From Climacium dendroides (Eukaryota > Streptophyta > Bryopsida > Hypnales > Climaciaceae), in the NCBI GenBank assembly GCA_950106755.1, contig OX467083.1, positions 48,684,555-48,748,554 of the forward strand: a stretch of DNA of 64,000 bases. Reading direction: 5' to 3'. Position numbers and translations under genes: made by a program. The notes beneath the pieces were generated by a model. It was not told the origin of the DNA and searched no databases. It worked only from the letters and a program-made list of their open reading frames with translations. Positions 47,228 through 57,810 of the stretch are shown piece by piece. How positions within the stretch are numbered: the first letter of the stretch is position 1; every line of letters begins with the position of its first letter.

Positions 47228-47682
47228 CATTACAAAAATTTAAGCCCTTGAAAGAGCCATTAAGAGGAAATTCCCCAAATTTTAAACTAGGGCAATCTTG
47301 GTCAAATTATTCAATGATTATAATTAAATATAAAAATTAAAATCAAAAATCAAAAAATGTAAAAATTATAAAAATAATTTCTAATAAATAAATTTTAATA
47401 CATTTTAATTAAATAAATAATAATAAAAAAATAATCACAATTTGATGTAGCACTACTAGTGCCACATCAAATTTAAGAATTTTGCAATTTTGGATTTAAT
47501 TTTAAAATTAAATTTTTTATCATTAATTTTTAAAAATGATTTCTTAGAAATATCTCATACCATCCATGCAGTTTAGTTTGTTGAGTTTTAGTTCTTTTTC
47601 TAAAAATTTTGCTTTCTTTACCTAGCATTTTCCAATGTCCGGGAATTGATAGCCTTCTTAAAGGCTCAAACTTCTTATAATG
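47228..47682. mobile_element. CATTA...TAATG-type MITE
   Basis: The left end CATTACAAAAATTTAAGCCC and the right end GGCTCAAACTTCTTATAATG are long inverted ends (about 50 bp, including GAGGAAATTCCCC against GGGAATTGAT). The interior has TGATGTAGCACTACTAGTGCC. 455 bp, no coding capacity. Confidence 0.65.
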
Positions 47683-47875
47683 ACCTCATTCACTTTTATA
47701 ATCACTTGATTAACACTCTCAAACCTAGAGTTTGGTGTTGAAATTGACATTGGAGTTTTACATTCTTCTGCATATAAAGCATAAAATAGATTAACACCAT
47801 ACAATGAGAAAAATTATATTGAAATTTTTGTAGTATATAGTTTTCAATTTTCAAGTGTTAGTTACAATTTTTTAA

Positions 47876-48795
47876 CCCCTAAAGTCCCTAAGCCTCTTTT
47901 TTTTTCAAAAATTATTCAAAACTGCCATTTCTAAAGCAAAAAATAAAAGTTTAAATATTTTTTTGGCAAATCTAACTCTATGATCATGTACTAGACTAGT
48001 ATAAGAATGTGTGGAAGAAATTTCACAAACTTTGACTGTGTAGAGTGCAAGATATTTGCATTTGAAGTGAAAGAAACAAATTTTTTGGATCTTGCTCAAC
48101 TACAATCTTTGGTTTCGAGCCTTCATTATTTATAATTTTTATTCTAATTATTTTGAATTTTGAATTTTGAATTTTATATATAAAGAATTGAATTGAGGGT
48201 CTAGAATTCTTTTTTTTAAAAACACTTAGTTTTCACTCATTAAAAATTTATTAAATAGAAGTAGGTTCAAGATTGAAGGCCATTTTAAATTATTAATAGT
48301 TCTAAGATGGAATTGAAATATACTAATCTCAATGGTGAGATTGTTCTAGCAAGAGATTTTAGCTTGTGAAACTTTTTCTTGAAAAATTGTGAAAATTGAG
48401 GTAAAAAATGAATCCTACAAGTTATTTTTTCAAGAAGATTTTTTGATTACCCCCAAAATAAGACTCTCCATAACTTTCACGTACTACATCAAAATGGAAG
48501 AAATCAAATGGAAGATGTACATAAAAATATAATCTATACAAAACAAAAATTTAAAATATTTTACTTTATGCTTTTTAAAGTTTTTTCTCTGCCTACCAAA
48601 CTAAAAAATGGTTTTTTTATTCTATAACTTTTGCTCTCATGCTTCAATTAAAATAAAAAAATTATATGTCTGGAAAGCTAATGTGCTTTCCTATCTTCAC
48701 AAAAAGACTTAAGAAAATCATGACAAATATTGAGACCGTTGGAGCTTGCCCAAATTCCATTTTGTCCCTTCCAAGGGGACAATGGAACTTAGGGG
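47876..48795. mobile_element. TTAA-type MITE, long copy
   Basis: TTAA on both sides (47872-47875 and 48796-48799), ends CCCCTAAAGTCC and GGAACTTAGGGG. The 920-bp interior is related to 2580-3420 (same orientation) and to 5519-6202 and 10711-11262 (reverse). Interior homology over many copies, without any transposase, suggests mobilisation by an enzyme encoded elsewhere. Confidence 0.7.
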
Positions 48796-48799
48796 TTAA

Positions 48800-49320
48800 A
48801 CTATGACTATGAGATGTAAATAGTAGTGTTAATTTAGTGCTATAGGTTTAGATTTAAATGGTTGTTGAAGTTTTAATTTGCTAGTTGTTGGAATTGAATT
48901 AGTGACAAGTTAGGGAATTCAATCAACTCCTCTAATTTGTTTTTTCACCTAATTCGAGCTTATTTTATGAATGTGTATGTCTACAAGTTGGAAACTATAA
49001 GTTGCCTTGCATTTGTATGTTTGTCAAGTTGAATGTTATGATTTTCAATTATTCTGTAGCTATATGGATGTTTGTCAAGTTGAAGTTACTGTCGTTGCTA
49101 AAGTCATTGAACCCATATGCTTAATTTTTTTTGTTATTGTAGTCTTCATTGTGGATTGAATTTGTGTCCAATTTGAAAATCTTTATGTGTTAGCGAATGA
49201 AATGTGTTGTTGAATCTATTGTTTTAGTTGGAGTTTGGTTGTCATGTTCCAAGTGTGGTATTTGTATGTCCTAAGTTTTATAATAAAGTGTTGTAGATTG
49301 TGTTATTGCAATTGAATATA
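48800..49320. other. AT-rich spacer
   Basis: Nothing supportable; TTGTCAAGTTGAA occurs twice (near 49021 and 49072). Confidence 0.4.
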
Positions 49321-49606
49321 CATTAGAAGAAAAATGAAAGCCATGGGAGGGTTATTTTAGGGTTGTTCCCCAAGTTGAGAACCATTGGTCAAAAAATTAA
49401 ATAATAATAAATTATTGAATTTTTAAATAATTTTTAAATAATAATTTAATATTTAAAATGAGTTTAATAATATTATCTAATGTGGTAGTGTTTACACCAC
49501 ATTAGCAATCTACGTGTGCTTCAATATTTAACCACAATAGAGTTCTTAACCTTAGGAATGTATAGAAAAATTGTGACCCTTCCAAAGCTTCATTTTCTTT
49601 CTAATG
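49321..49606. mobile_element. CATTA...TAATG-type MITE
   Basis: CATTAGAAGAAAAATGAAAG at the left and GCTTCATTTTCTTTCTAATG at the right are inverse complements with few mismatches. The interior includes GTGGTAGTGTTTACACCAC. 286 bp. Confidence 0.7.
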
Positions 49607-50102
49607 ACTTATTTATTCGGAATTTTGGATTTACTAAAGATTCACATTTTGTATAGTTGTGTGTGTTCTTGCCAAATTGGAATTTGTAAATGAATATGTA
49701 TATCATCAAGAGGTAAGTTACTATGATACTTAAGGAAATCAAGCAATTTGCACGAGAGTAATAGAAGCTTGAGAAAAAAAATGTTCTAAAATTAAATAGA
49801 CATTTCAAAGGAATTTATTGTTTAGTATGAAGTGTGGGAATCCGGAATCCGGAAATGGATCGAGGATACAAGAATTAGGTGAGAAAAATAGGAAAAAATA
49901 AAAAAAAATTATAGTTAGAATGTGATTTTTGTGTGAGATAACCAAAATTAGGAAATAAACGTTCCGGCAAAACCCGTAACCGGAACTTATCCGGATTTAC
50001 CCGGAACACAGGAACCTACCGTATAGGCCTCGTAGCTACGGGAGTAGGATACCGTTAGTACAACGGACCTATGGCCGTTGTCTTGAATTCCATAAGAAGA
50101 CG

Positions 50103-50252
50103 CACTACTAGAAAATTTCGTTTTTTTGTTGTTTTGGTCGCGTTGATCTGGTCAAAATTTGACAGAAATCTGTTGAAACCAACAGATTTCTGTCAGATTT
50201 TGACCGGATCAACGCGACCAAAACAACAGAAAAATGAAATTTTCTAGTAGTG
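50103..50252. mobile_element. 150-bp foldback CACTA-type MITE, nested
   Basis: CACTACTAGAAAATTTC and GAAATTTTCTAGTAGTG are perfect inverse ends. The whole element is one near-perfect hairpin (GGTCGCGTTGATC / GATCAACGCGACC), flanked by ACG on both sides (50100-50102 and 50253-50255). It is inserted in the leader of the 3.68-kb element, so it is younger than that element. Confidence 0.9.
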
Positions 50253-50403
50253 ACGGTTTAGTATTTAAGCTGTTTGCCTAGGGTTTTCCTCTTCACTTTC
50301 CTGTTTTGCTTTTTTGAGACTGTCTGTGTGAGTAGTTGAGAGAAAGAGTGGTGAGTTAGCGACTGAAGTAGGGTTACTTCTCTCTCGTTCTTACTTAGGT
50401 CAT

Positions 50404-52350
50404 ATGGCATCCGGACCGGTACGGAAGGTAGCAGTATCTACTCGGGTTATCTCTCTGGCCATTCCGGCCAATTCGGAACTACACAAGTAGTTAGAGGAAG
50501 ATTTAACTAAGTTAGGATGTGTCGGTCTATTACACCGACCATGGAACCTCAAAAGTGAGGATATGATCCAGGAGCTACTTCATAGTGTTCTGAATCAATA
50601 TGAGCTCACTCTGAGGGGGCCAGTTACGTGGATCGAGGACATCTGGGTGGATGTCTATCAATTCCGGAAGAGCGGAAACGGGTTGGCATCAAGGACGGAC
50701 CGTTTTGTAGCTGGGAAGTTCACAGGGTCTGCAAACCCTAAGGACGGATTCGCTATTAGCGAGTGCAAGGATGAGAGACATAGGCGGATACTAGAGTTCC
50801 TCATCCCCATCCTGTATCTGGAAAATCCTACACGGGTTACCATTACGGTGGCCAATACTATTTTCGGGGCTATGGAGAACCGAGTGGTACACTGGGGTAG
50901 AGTCATAGCCGGGATGGTTGCTAAGTTAGCGGATCATGTGACCCGAGCGAAGGCGAGTCCAGTTAGCACCTACTTGTTCCATTTATATCATCAGCAGGAA
51001 CTTTTGAGTACGGTGGAAGTAATCCAGTATGACACCGGAAAGGCGATTCTGTCATACGGATTTTCTGGGGAGGAAGCAAAAGATCCGGTCGAGTCGGATC
51101 CAGAAGAACTTCCCGAGGAACACTTGACCGATCCGAGGAACAAGAAGAGGAAGTCAACCGATCCGTGATCGCGATCCAAGCCACCGGCGATGGAGAGGGG
51201 GGAGTCAAGCAAAGGACCGGAAGTGGAAACTGAATCAGCATTTTTTAATGCTGGGTTCGAATGGATACGCGAGGCCAAGGTACTCCACGACAGTCTAGCG
51301 GATTTGGTGATAGACACCGCGGAAGTTTTGAAGGTAGAACCAGATAAGATTGTGGAAACCGTCAAGTGACTGCCCAAGCCGGAAGATCTAAAGAGAAGGG
51401 AGGATCGGATTCAGGAGTTGGAGGCGGAACAGAACCAACTCCAGGCCCGATTGAATTGGGCGGAAGGGAAAATGGCAGCTTCAAAGGAGAAAGAGAAGGA
51501 GGCTCTCTCTCTTGTCAAGAATCTATCTGAAGCAATCGACATCAAAGCCGACGTCATCACGAAAGCCGCTTTGTTTGACTCGAAGCTGATATCGGAAGGC
51601 CACATCACCAGAACCAAGATAGTGACTATCCTCGTGGACTTCACTGCTAAGATAGAGCGAGTTTTGGGGGAGCTCCGGCAGCTATTGGCGGCCATCGATC
51701 CGAATCAGGTGATGGATTTCTCAACCTTTCCGGAACTTCTTTTTGTCTCAGGTATTCCAGGGAGGCCGGTAGCGGATCGTGCAACTCGAATGGAGGAATT
51801 GAGGGGGATACTCACGCCAGCCGAGCCTTCTGCCAGCAAGATGCGGATGACGAAGTTGAATTTGAGGCCAGCTTCAAAACCGGAACTTGAGTCCAGCGTG
51901 AAATCGGTTCTAGTACCACCCAAATTCTCGACTCCGGAAATTTTCAAGTCGCAGACAGTACCGAACCTTATGAGGGGAACATTCAAAGTTCCAGGACAGC
52001 AAGTTAGAGGAGACCTCATCAACCGGATCGGTGGAATGACCAATCCGGCTCGAACTAATCCGGAAGGATTTTCGCATATGCAAGAGACCACACCGGAAAA
52101 GAGAAGCGAACCCGCGACATTGGAGGATACACCGCCAAAGAAGGAGAAGGAAGTTCAAGTCATCAAAGATTCCGAGGAAGAGAGTGCACACTCCACTTCC
52201 GGAACTGAAGGAGACAGCGATCCGTCTTCCGCAACGTGCCATATCTAGACTCGAGCAACAACAAAAACGACTCCAGCAAAAAGTATGAAGGAGACGCCAA
52301 CCAATCAAGCGGGAAGCCGCTCGAGGAAGGGACGGAAGCCAAGGCATTAG
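50404..52350 (+). pseudogene. decayed ~615-648-codon ORF of the 3.68-kb element
   Basis: From ATG 50404 a single frame runs to 52248 or 52350, broken only by in-frame stops: TAG 50488, TGA 51166, TGA 51367 and TAG 52246. There are no frameshifts. The N-terminal 250 residues form a compact mixed domain (including GPVTWIEDIWVDVYQF and STYLFHLYHQQELL). Residues about 330-440 are charged and helical with coiled-coil character (EDRIQELEAEQNQLQARL). The C-terminal part is Pro/Ser/Lys/Glu-rich, and past the TAG at 52246 it becomes very basic (GSRSRKGRKPR). I do not recognise the family. A gag-like or plant-mobile-domain-like role is a guess from layout only. No protease, polymerase, integrase or transposase motif is visible. 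All four stops could come from CAG or CGA by a single C-to-T change. Confidence 0.6.
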
Positions 52351-52466
52351 AATTCGTAGAAAGAGTAGTATTGGATCCAGCTCGGGTTTCCAAGCATGGG
52401 CCCAGTTTCCGGAATCTTAGGCATATAGTTCGGGGAAATCCGGCAATCTCGGACAGCAGTAATTAG

Positions 52467-53513
52467 CCTTTCCGGATATTTCAGAGGTTCAGTGATTGGT
52501 GGCCTGGATTTCTGGGTTTCCTTTTCAGGCTTTTAGGAGTAGACTTTGGTTTTCTGTATTAGTATTTTAAGGGCAGGCCAGTTAGTGGTCTGCCATTCCA
52601 TTCCATCTTAGTGCTTTCACGTATGTATTTCAATTTTCTTTCCTAAGTCAGCTAGGGTGCCTCTAGTTGCACTTTTGCTTAAACCGAGTTTTTGGCTAAG
52701 TGTATGCGTTTGTATTGTATCCTTGTATTGGAGAAAGAAAAGGGAGGGAGAGGAGGAATCCGGATCTTGAGCTACGGATCTCTTGGGTGTTGAGCTAATC
52801 AAGAGGGATGCAAGTTGAGTAAGGGAGTGTGAGCATTACGTGCCTTTAAATTTCCGGAACGACGATTCGGGTAAGAGAGGTAGAGGTCCCTGCGAGTCCG
52901 GAATCAGGGAGGTTCCGTACGGAGATAAGCGACCGCCAGAGGAAAGGATCTCCCCCTACTTCGGAAGGTCTACCAACCTCCACCTCAGTATGTTGTCTTC
53001 TCCTTGAAAATCTACTCCCTTGGGTTTATGAGTTCGGATCCGTCGTTGTAGTACGAGAGGTGTGAGAATTTCTTTGTGTGACCTGTTTCCGGATCGGCCA
53101 ATCCAGAAACTGTGAGAGAATACTCCTCCCTCCTCCTACAACTGTATTGTCTTATGAGTGTTATTAATTAGGATTTGGGTGTAGAGAGGTTAGTTACACA
53201 AGTGGTGAGTCCCCACCCCTTTCTAGACCAAGGGCGGACTCTCTGAGGGTAAAACAGAGGCAACAAAAAACAGTAACAGAGGAGAGACGAAACTAGGGCC
53301 CAGAGGTAATCCGGATCCGGAACGAAATCTGGAAAGTACTAAGTTTCCGGAACGAGGTAAGGACGTAACATGAAGGGAATTAAGAGTGTAGTTACGATCC
53401 GGATACTTCTAACTCAACCGATATCATACTAGAGTTCCCTGAAACGATAATTTGTGTCATTTTGCAACAATTTGTCGTTGTAAGGATACTTACGGCTAAG
53501 TACGCGTACGACA
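52467..53513. other. non-coding 3' part of the 3.68-kb element
   Basis: Contains ATCCGGATCTTG, TTTCCGGAACGACG and many related CCGG motifs, a T-rich stretch at 52500-52700, and AGTGGTGAGTCCCCACCCC near 53200 after TTAGTTACACA. That last junction looks like an LTR end followed by a primer-binding-like segment, but I could not match it to a tRNA. Confidence 0.4.
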
Positions 53514-54129
53514 TGAAGATTAAAAATCAATGATTCAATTGGAAGCTAAAAGAGAAATTGTATTAGTTTGAAGTAAGAAGTAAGCCAAGATGAGGTGAGA
53601 TTATAGTTAATGGGCAAATGAAGGAAGTAATGGATGAAAATTTACCAAAGCAAGGTAGGAAGAAAAAGTAGGGCTTGTTGCATAGGAGGTATAGCAATTT
53701 ATTTTTTGAGGATGGAACATATTTAAGTCCAATTGGTGAATGGTGATGTAACAATCTTGCAAAGTGAAGGAAAGTAAAGAACCATTTGGTGTAAAAGAAT
53801 TCAAAGCTTGAGGAAATTAATGAGTTGTGAAGAATACATATTTAAAGATAAAATTTACTTACCCTTATAGACTTTAAGAATGGAATGTAGTTTAGAATTA
53901 GGCCTAGTGGTTAAAATAGAATTTATTATATTCAAGTTATGCTACTCATTTTGGTGTTAGATAAACTAATGCATTGCATCCTACTGAACTTTTTCTACGG
54001 TTCAAATTTAATACACTATAGGATAATTTTTCAAACAATAATTATTCATCTCTACAAATACCAATAGTAAAATGAAGGTTGTGGATATAAGAAAATTTTA
54101 CTAAATATTGACACTTTTACCAAGACTTT

Positions 54130-54690
54130 GTCTTTTCTCCACACTCATGTATTCTCAACGTATCTTCCATTATTCTATTTGTTAGCTCTATTTGACCAAC
54201 AATTTTCTAAAGATAAGTTGTATTGAGATTAATTTTTGTACCACATGATTTGCATAGTATAATTCAAAATTCCTAAAAACATTCCTCATAAATAATTTAG
54301 CTACAATATGTTGTCACCATTGTAATTGTAGGAATAAAATGTGCTATCTTTGTCAATCAATCAACAACCACAAAAATAGCATCAAATCATGGCCGTGTTA
54401 TGAAAAGATTTACAAATATATCCCTACTAATTGATTTGAACTTCAATTAGGAACTTGAAGTGGTTGTAATAACCCAGGATTCTTGATTTGTTTTGCCTTA
54501 GAGACTTGGCATCTTTCAATATACTCTTGATTCATGTGTTTCATCCCTTGCTAATACCAAAATTGTCTAATGGTCGTATAGGACTTTTGAAAACCTAGAA
54601 GGCCTGGGATTGGGATATCATGAAGATCATGCATATTTTTGAATCTAAACTCTTTTTGTTTTAGGAATATAAACTCCTACATTAAAATAC
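54130..54690 (-). pseudogene. Ty3/gypsy integrase relic
   Basis: The minus strand encodes, with several stops, the order expected of a gypsy integrase: a YIERCQVSKAKQIKNPGLLQ segment (zinc-finger end, then GLLQPLQVP), GHDLM and DLTKIAHFIPT (core region around the catalytic aspartates), and a VGQIELTNRIME segment matching the TDGQTE..NR motif. Upstream Pol domains are absent; copia sequence on the other strand begins near 54905. Order and strand are consistent with the C-terminal relic at 45247-45790. Confidence 0.75.
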
Positions 54691-54904
54691 AAGATTTTCT
54701 ATTTCAACTCATAATATTTAAATTGCTCTATCTCTTCAACCATATTTAAAAGTTTCTTTAGAGCTTCTATATCTAGGAAGCTCTTCAAGAGTCTTTGTTT
54801 TACTTGTAAATTCCTTCCTAGAGAACATCTTACCTTTTCTAAAAGATTACAAAAGGTTCTAAGGTGTATGTCCATGACAATCACAACTACACTAGACATA
54901 TTGA

Positions 54905-55290
54905 TATTAAATTTTACTTCAATTATGAGAGCAAATATCGAATCAAGTCTAAAATATTATATATGTTTCAATTCTCAACAAATTACTAATATTTTTACTA
55001 AAGGACTTGCACCAAATCATTGTACACATTTAAGAGATTATTAATGCATGAGAGCTTGTATTATAGGATTTCATTCAATAGATGATAATCATTAATGTCT
55101 ACAAATATATATTTCACATCAAGAGACAATGATGATTGATCTTTCTAATGTATTATTCTTAATTCTTGATAGTAGAAGATGCGGACATATAGATGTAATG
55201 AAACTTACTATGATGATTACAATTTACATTGCTATATATGATTAATTGATGCCTATAGATAGAAAAATTCAAAATAAACTAGGTGGAAGT
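54905..55290 (+). pseudogene. Ty1/copia 3' end relic
   Basis: Around 54975-55050 the + strand reads NSQQITNIFTKGLAPNHC, matching the end of copia RNase H (TSEQ.ADIFTKGLP). AGGTGGAAGTGTCTTGTAGG near 55280 has the form of a polypurine tract followed by a TG LTR start. The rest of the element is missing. Confidence 0.7.
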
Positions 55291-55514
55291 GTCTTGTAGG
55301 TAAAGACTATACAAGATATATCCCACAACAAATCAATAGCAAGAGCCATCAATTGAGAAAAATGAACAACATTGGAGTTATTTTGTTTTAAAAAAAACTC
55401 ATTTTTGTTTTTATGCCTTTTTTGTTTTCACTTTCATATCTTAATAGTCATAACATTATATAGCACTCTTATAGATAAATAAGAAAAATTGACTTTTGAA
55501 ATCAATTGCCTATA

Positions 55515-56000
55515 GTGATTTGGTACAAGTTAAATTAGTGAAATCAACAAGAAAGTTGAGACTTTGAATTTTTTGAGGATAGTATCAAAGACATCCTTCT
55601 AGGATTCTACTACATAATGTTATGTTGTATGCACTTGAAAATTAATGAATATTTTTTAACATAGGCAACTATACCCGTAAAAATTCAAATTTTTAATTTA
55701 ATCAATCATTGGTCACTTGGTCAAGTAGATGGAGTCATGGACACACAATAATTAGTCTACTTGTGAAAATCTAGGACTTAGAAGAATCTCAAACATGTTT
55801 TTTGAGATGAAATTAAATTTGATTTTCCAACTTTTCTTAGTTCTCTTCACTCTAGCTTGGACATTTTGAATGTTTTTTACTCAAAAATTGTAGAGATTAA
55901 TCATGGAAAGGTGAGAAAATTGATATCAAATACAAAATATGATAAAAAAAATTGAAATTTTTAGCAAAGGTGTATTTTTTATTGTAGAACATATTTATCA
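55515..56000. repeat. shared repeat, third copy
   Basis: A diverged copy of the segment starting at 12658 and 29471: GATTTGGTACAAGT, ACATAATGTTATGTTGTATG, TCATTGGTCACTTGGTCAAG and GATATCAAATACAAAATATG occur in the same order. This copy lies just after a copia 3' end, and copy 2 lies just after a copia fragment, so the repeat may be copia-LTR-derived. Confidence 0.6.
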
Positions 56001-56979
56001 AACAAAGTGACCACTCAGAGGGTGCACTTAGTTCTACTACAACAAACCACGGTCGAACAAGTGGTTTCTAATAAACTATAATTTTAATTTCAAATTTTGA
56101 GCATTGTTTACTAATGACTATAGGATTCTACTCTCAAAATTTTCAACTCAAAATCTCAAATAAAATATGGAATGATTTTTAGAAGAGGTTAAAAATTCGC
56201 TAAAATGGCATGTTTTTTTAACTCAAATATTTTTACAGAACACATTTAAATGACCATTGCATCAATATTCAATTCAAAATGAGCTTTCAATAGAGAGTTA
56301 TTTTTAGGATTTTTTTTTCATTTTTTAGACAATTTTTTCTTATATAATATAGGGGTGTGAAATTTATTTCTTAGATCTACGGTGTATCTTTTTACTTCAA
56401 AATTTTATAACTAATTATTATTAACAAATAAAAATATCAATAATTCAAAACATAAACTTTTAAAGTAGAAAAATCTATTCATATTTTTTTATTTCATTTT
56501 ATTTAAAATTCAAAAAATATATAAGGGTCCAAAGTTTTGTTCGCATACTAACATAAAGAAGGGGGATTGCACCCCCCTGGGAGTGACCATATGATTTTAA
56601 AATTAGAAAATCATCAAACCATAGTTATAGGCCCAAAGTTCAAATTGCATTAATGCTTTGAGTTTGAAGATATTTTCCTATTTTTCAAATGGAGTAGAAA
56701 CAAACTAGGTAAAGTTCATATCATTAGTTGGCTTCAAATTCAAAAAATATCATTTGGAAGGCAAAACATCAATTTTCAAGAATAAAAACTTATAATGGGC
56801 TAAAATACACTATAGGGCAACAAGGTTTTATTTTCTCACATTGTTGGCCATTTGCACCCAAATAATGGGCTTAATACCACGCTTTTGGAATAAAAGGGTG
56901 AAAAATTGCCAAAAAATTCAAATTCAAAAAAATCCATGACTTAAATTTGGCTGTTAAGTAAAAATATTTTTCTAATTTT
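56001..56979. other. AT-rich stretch with TTAA-family remnants
   Basis: 56640-56780 has the interior text typical of the TTAA-type elements (AAAGTTCAAATTGCATTAAT, CAAATGGAGTAGAAACAAAC, AATATCATTTGGA) but no clear ends. No gene. Confidence 0.45.
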
Positions 56980-57155
56980 TTTATTCATAAAAACTTTGAA
57001 ATTCAATAACTTTTCTCACCATGAGTCAGAATACTACGAAACCAAGCTAATGCACCCCTCCTTGCCGATGGCTTTCCAACGGTACCAAGCATGCAACTAG
57101 GAGACGCACGATCCGGGAGATCTCAACATGACAAACAAAACAAAACAAAACATAA
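56980..57155. repeat. dispersed repeat, second copy of 5305-5518
   Basis: Shares AACTTTGAAATTCAATAACT, GCACCCCTCCTTG, GGTACCAAGC and the CAAACAAAACAAAAC end with the first copy. Confidence 0.55.
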
Positions 57156-57539
57156 TTTTGATTGTGACAACGGCATAGGGCATACTAGTCTTGAATGAAA
57201 TCACCAAATTGTGGATGGAAATAGAATTATAGATATGTGATATGCACTAATGTGATATTTTCCATCCAATATGTGGATGAATGTTGAAATGTGGAACACG
57301 GCTATAACATTTAATATTACCACTTTGGCACTTCATAAAAAATGAAAAAAAGAAAAAAACCTTGCTATAGGGGTGATCCATTGATTGAGCATCTTCATCT
57401 TCAGAGAAGTCAATAGCACCATAATTATGGCCTTGAATATGCAATGATATTCCCTGAAATTCATCAACTCCCACGAAGAAATTGGATGAAAAATTCGTTT
57501 TTTTTTTCATCCTGCAGTGCCATTGAAAAAAAGTCTTCA

Positions 57540-57810
57540 CTCGTCATACCAAGGAAAAAGACGTCCGCCGCGTCCTCAGTTAGGGGCGAAAGAATCATTT
57601 CGAAGGGATCGAGGCTTGCAGGCTACCGACTGTTGTCTGTCCGGTCAGGGAGTGCCATTGTCAGAGTCTAAAATTCCTGACACAGCTTGTCGACTGATGG
57701 TGATTAGAGTGAGTGATGAATGCTTGTCAAGTATTGGTGGAGTTACGTTGAATTGTTTACTTGGCAGGTGCTCGATCCTGGCCTGAAGTTCGATCGAATC
57801 TCTTGCAGCG
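57540..57810 (+). promoter_or_regulatory. conserved upstream block of gene C
   Basis: GACGTCCGCCGCGTCC, AATCATTTCGAAGGGATC and ACCGACTGTTGTC, followed by the leader GTTCGATCGAATCTCTTGCA before the start codon, correspond to the blocks of A and B despite unrelated sequence further upstream. The upstream flank shared by A and B is absent here. Confidence 0.55.

Larger units (their letters stand above)
49833..53513 (+). mobile_element. 3.68-kb TG...CA element with 5-bp target duplication (LTR-type, family unknown)
   Basis: The sequence starts TGTGGGAATCCGG and ends CGCGTACGACA, flanked by TGAAG on both sides (49828-49832 and 53514-53518). TG...CA ends with a 5-bp duplication are the hallmark of LTR retrotransposon integration, yet I find no internal second copy of either end. 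It is therefore either a very long solo LTR or an element without recognisable LTR pairs. The composition is abruptly GC-richer than the flanks, and CCGGAA/TTCCGG and GATCCG recur throughout, in coding and non-coding parts alike. It contains a decayed long reading frame and a nested CACTA-type MITE. It lies within the interval that splits the gypsy relic. Confidence 0.75.

Noticed and set aside
50658..51377. Minus-strand frames in the 3.68-kb element
   Set aside because: Antisense of the longer + frame; Ser/Arg/Pro-rich with no motif.
57247..57540. 97-codon minus-strand frame upstream of gene C
   Set aside because: AT-rich, no homology recognised, overlaps the gene C upstream region and has no counterpart in A or B.
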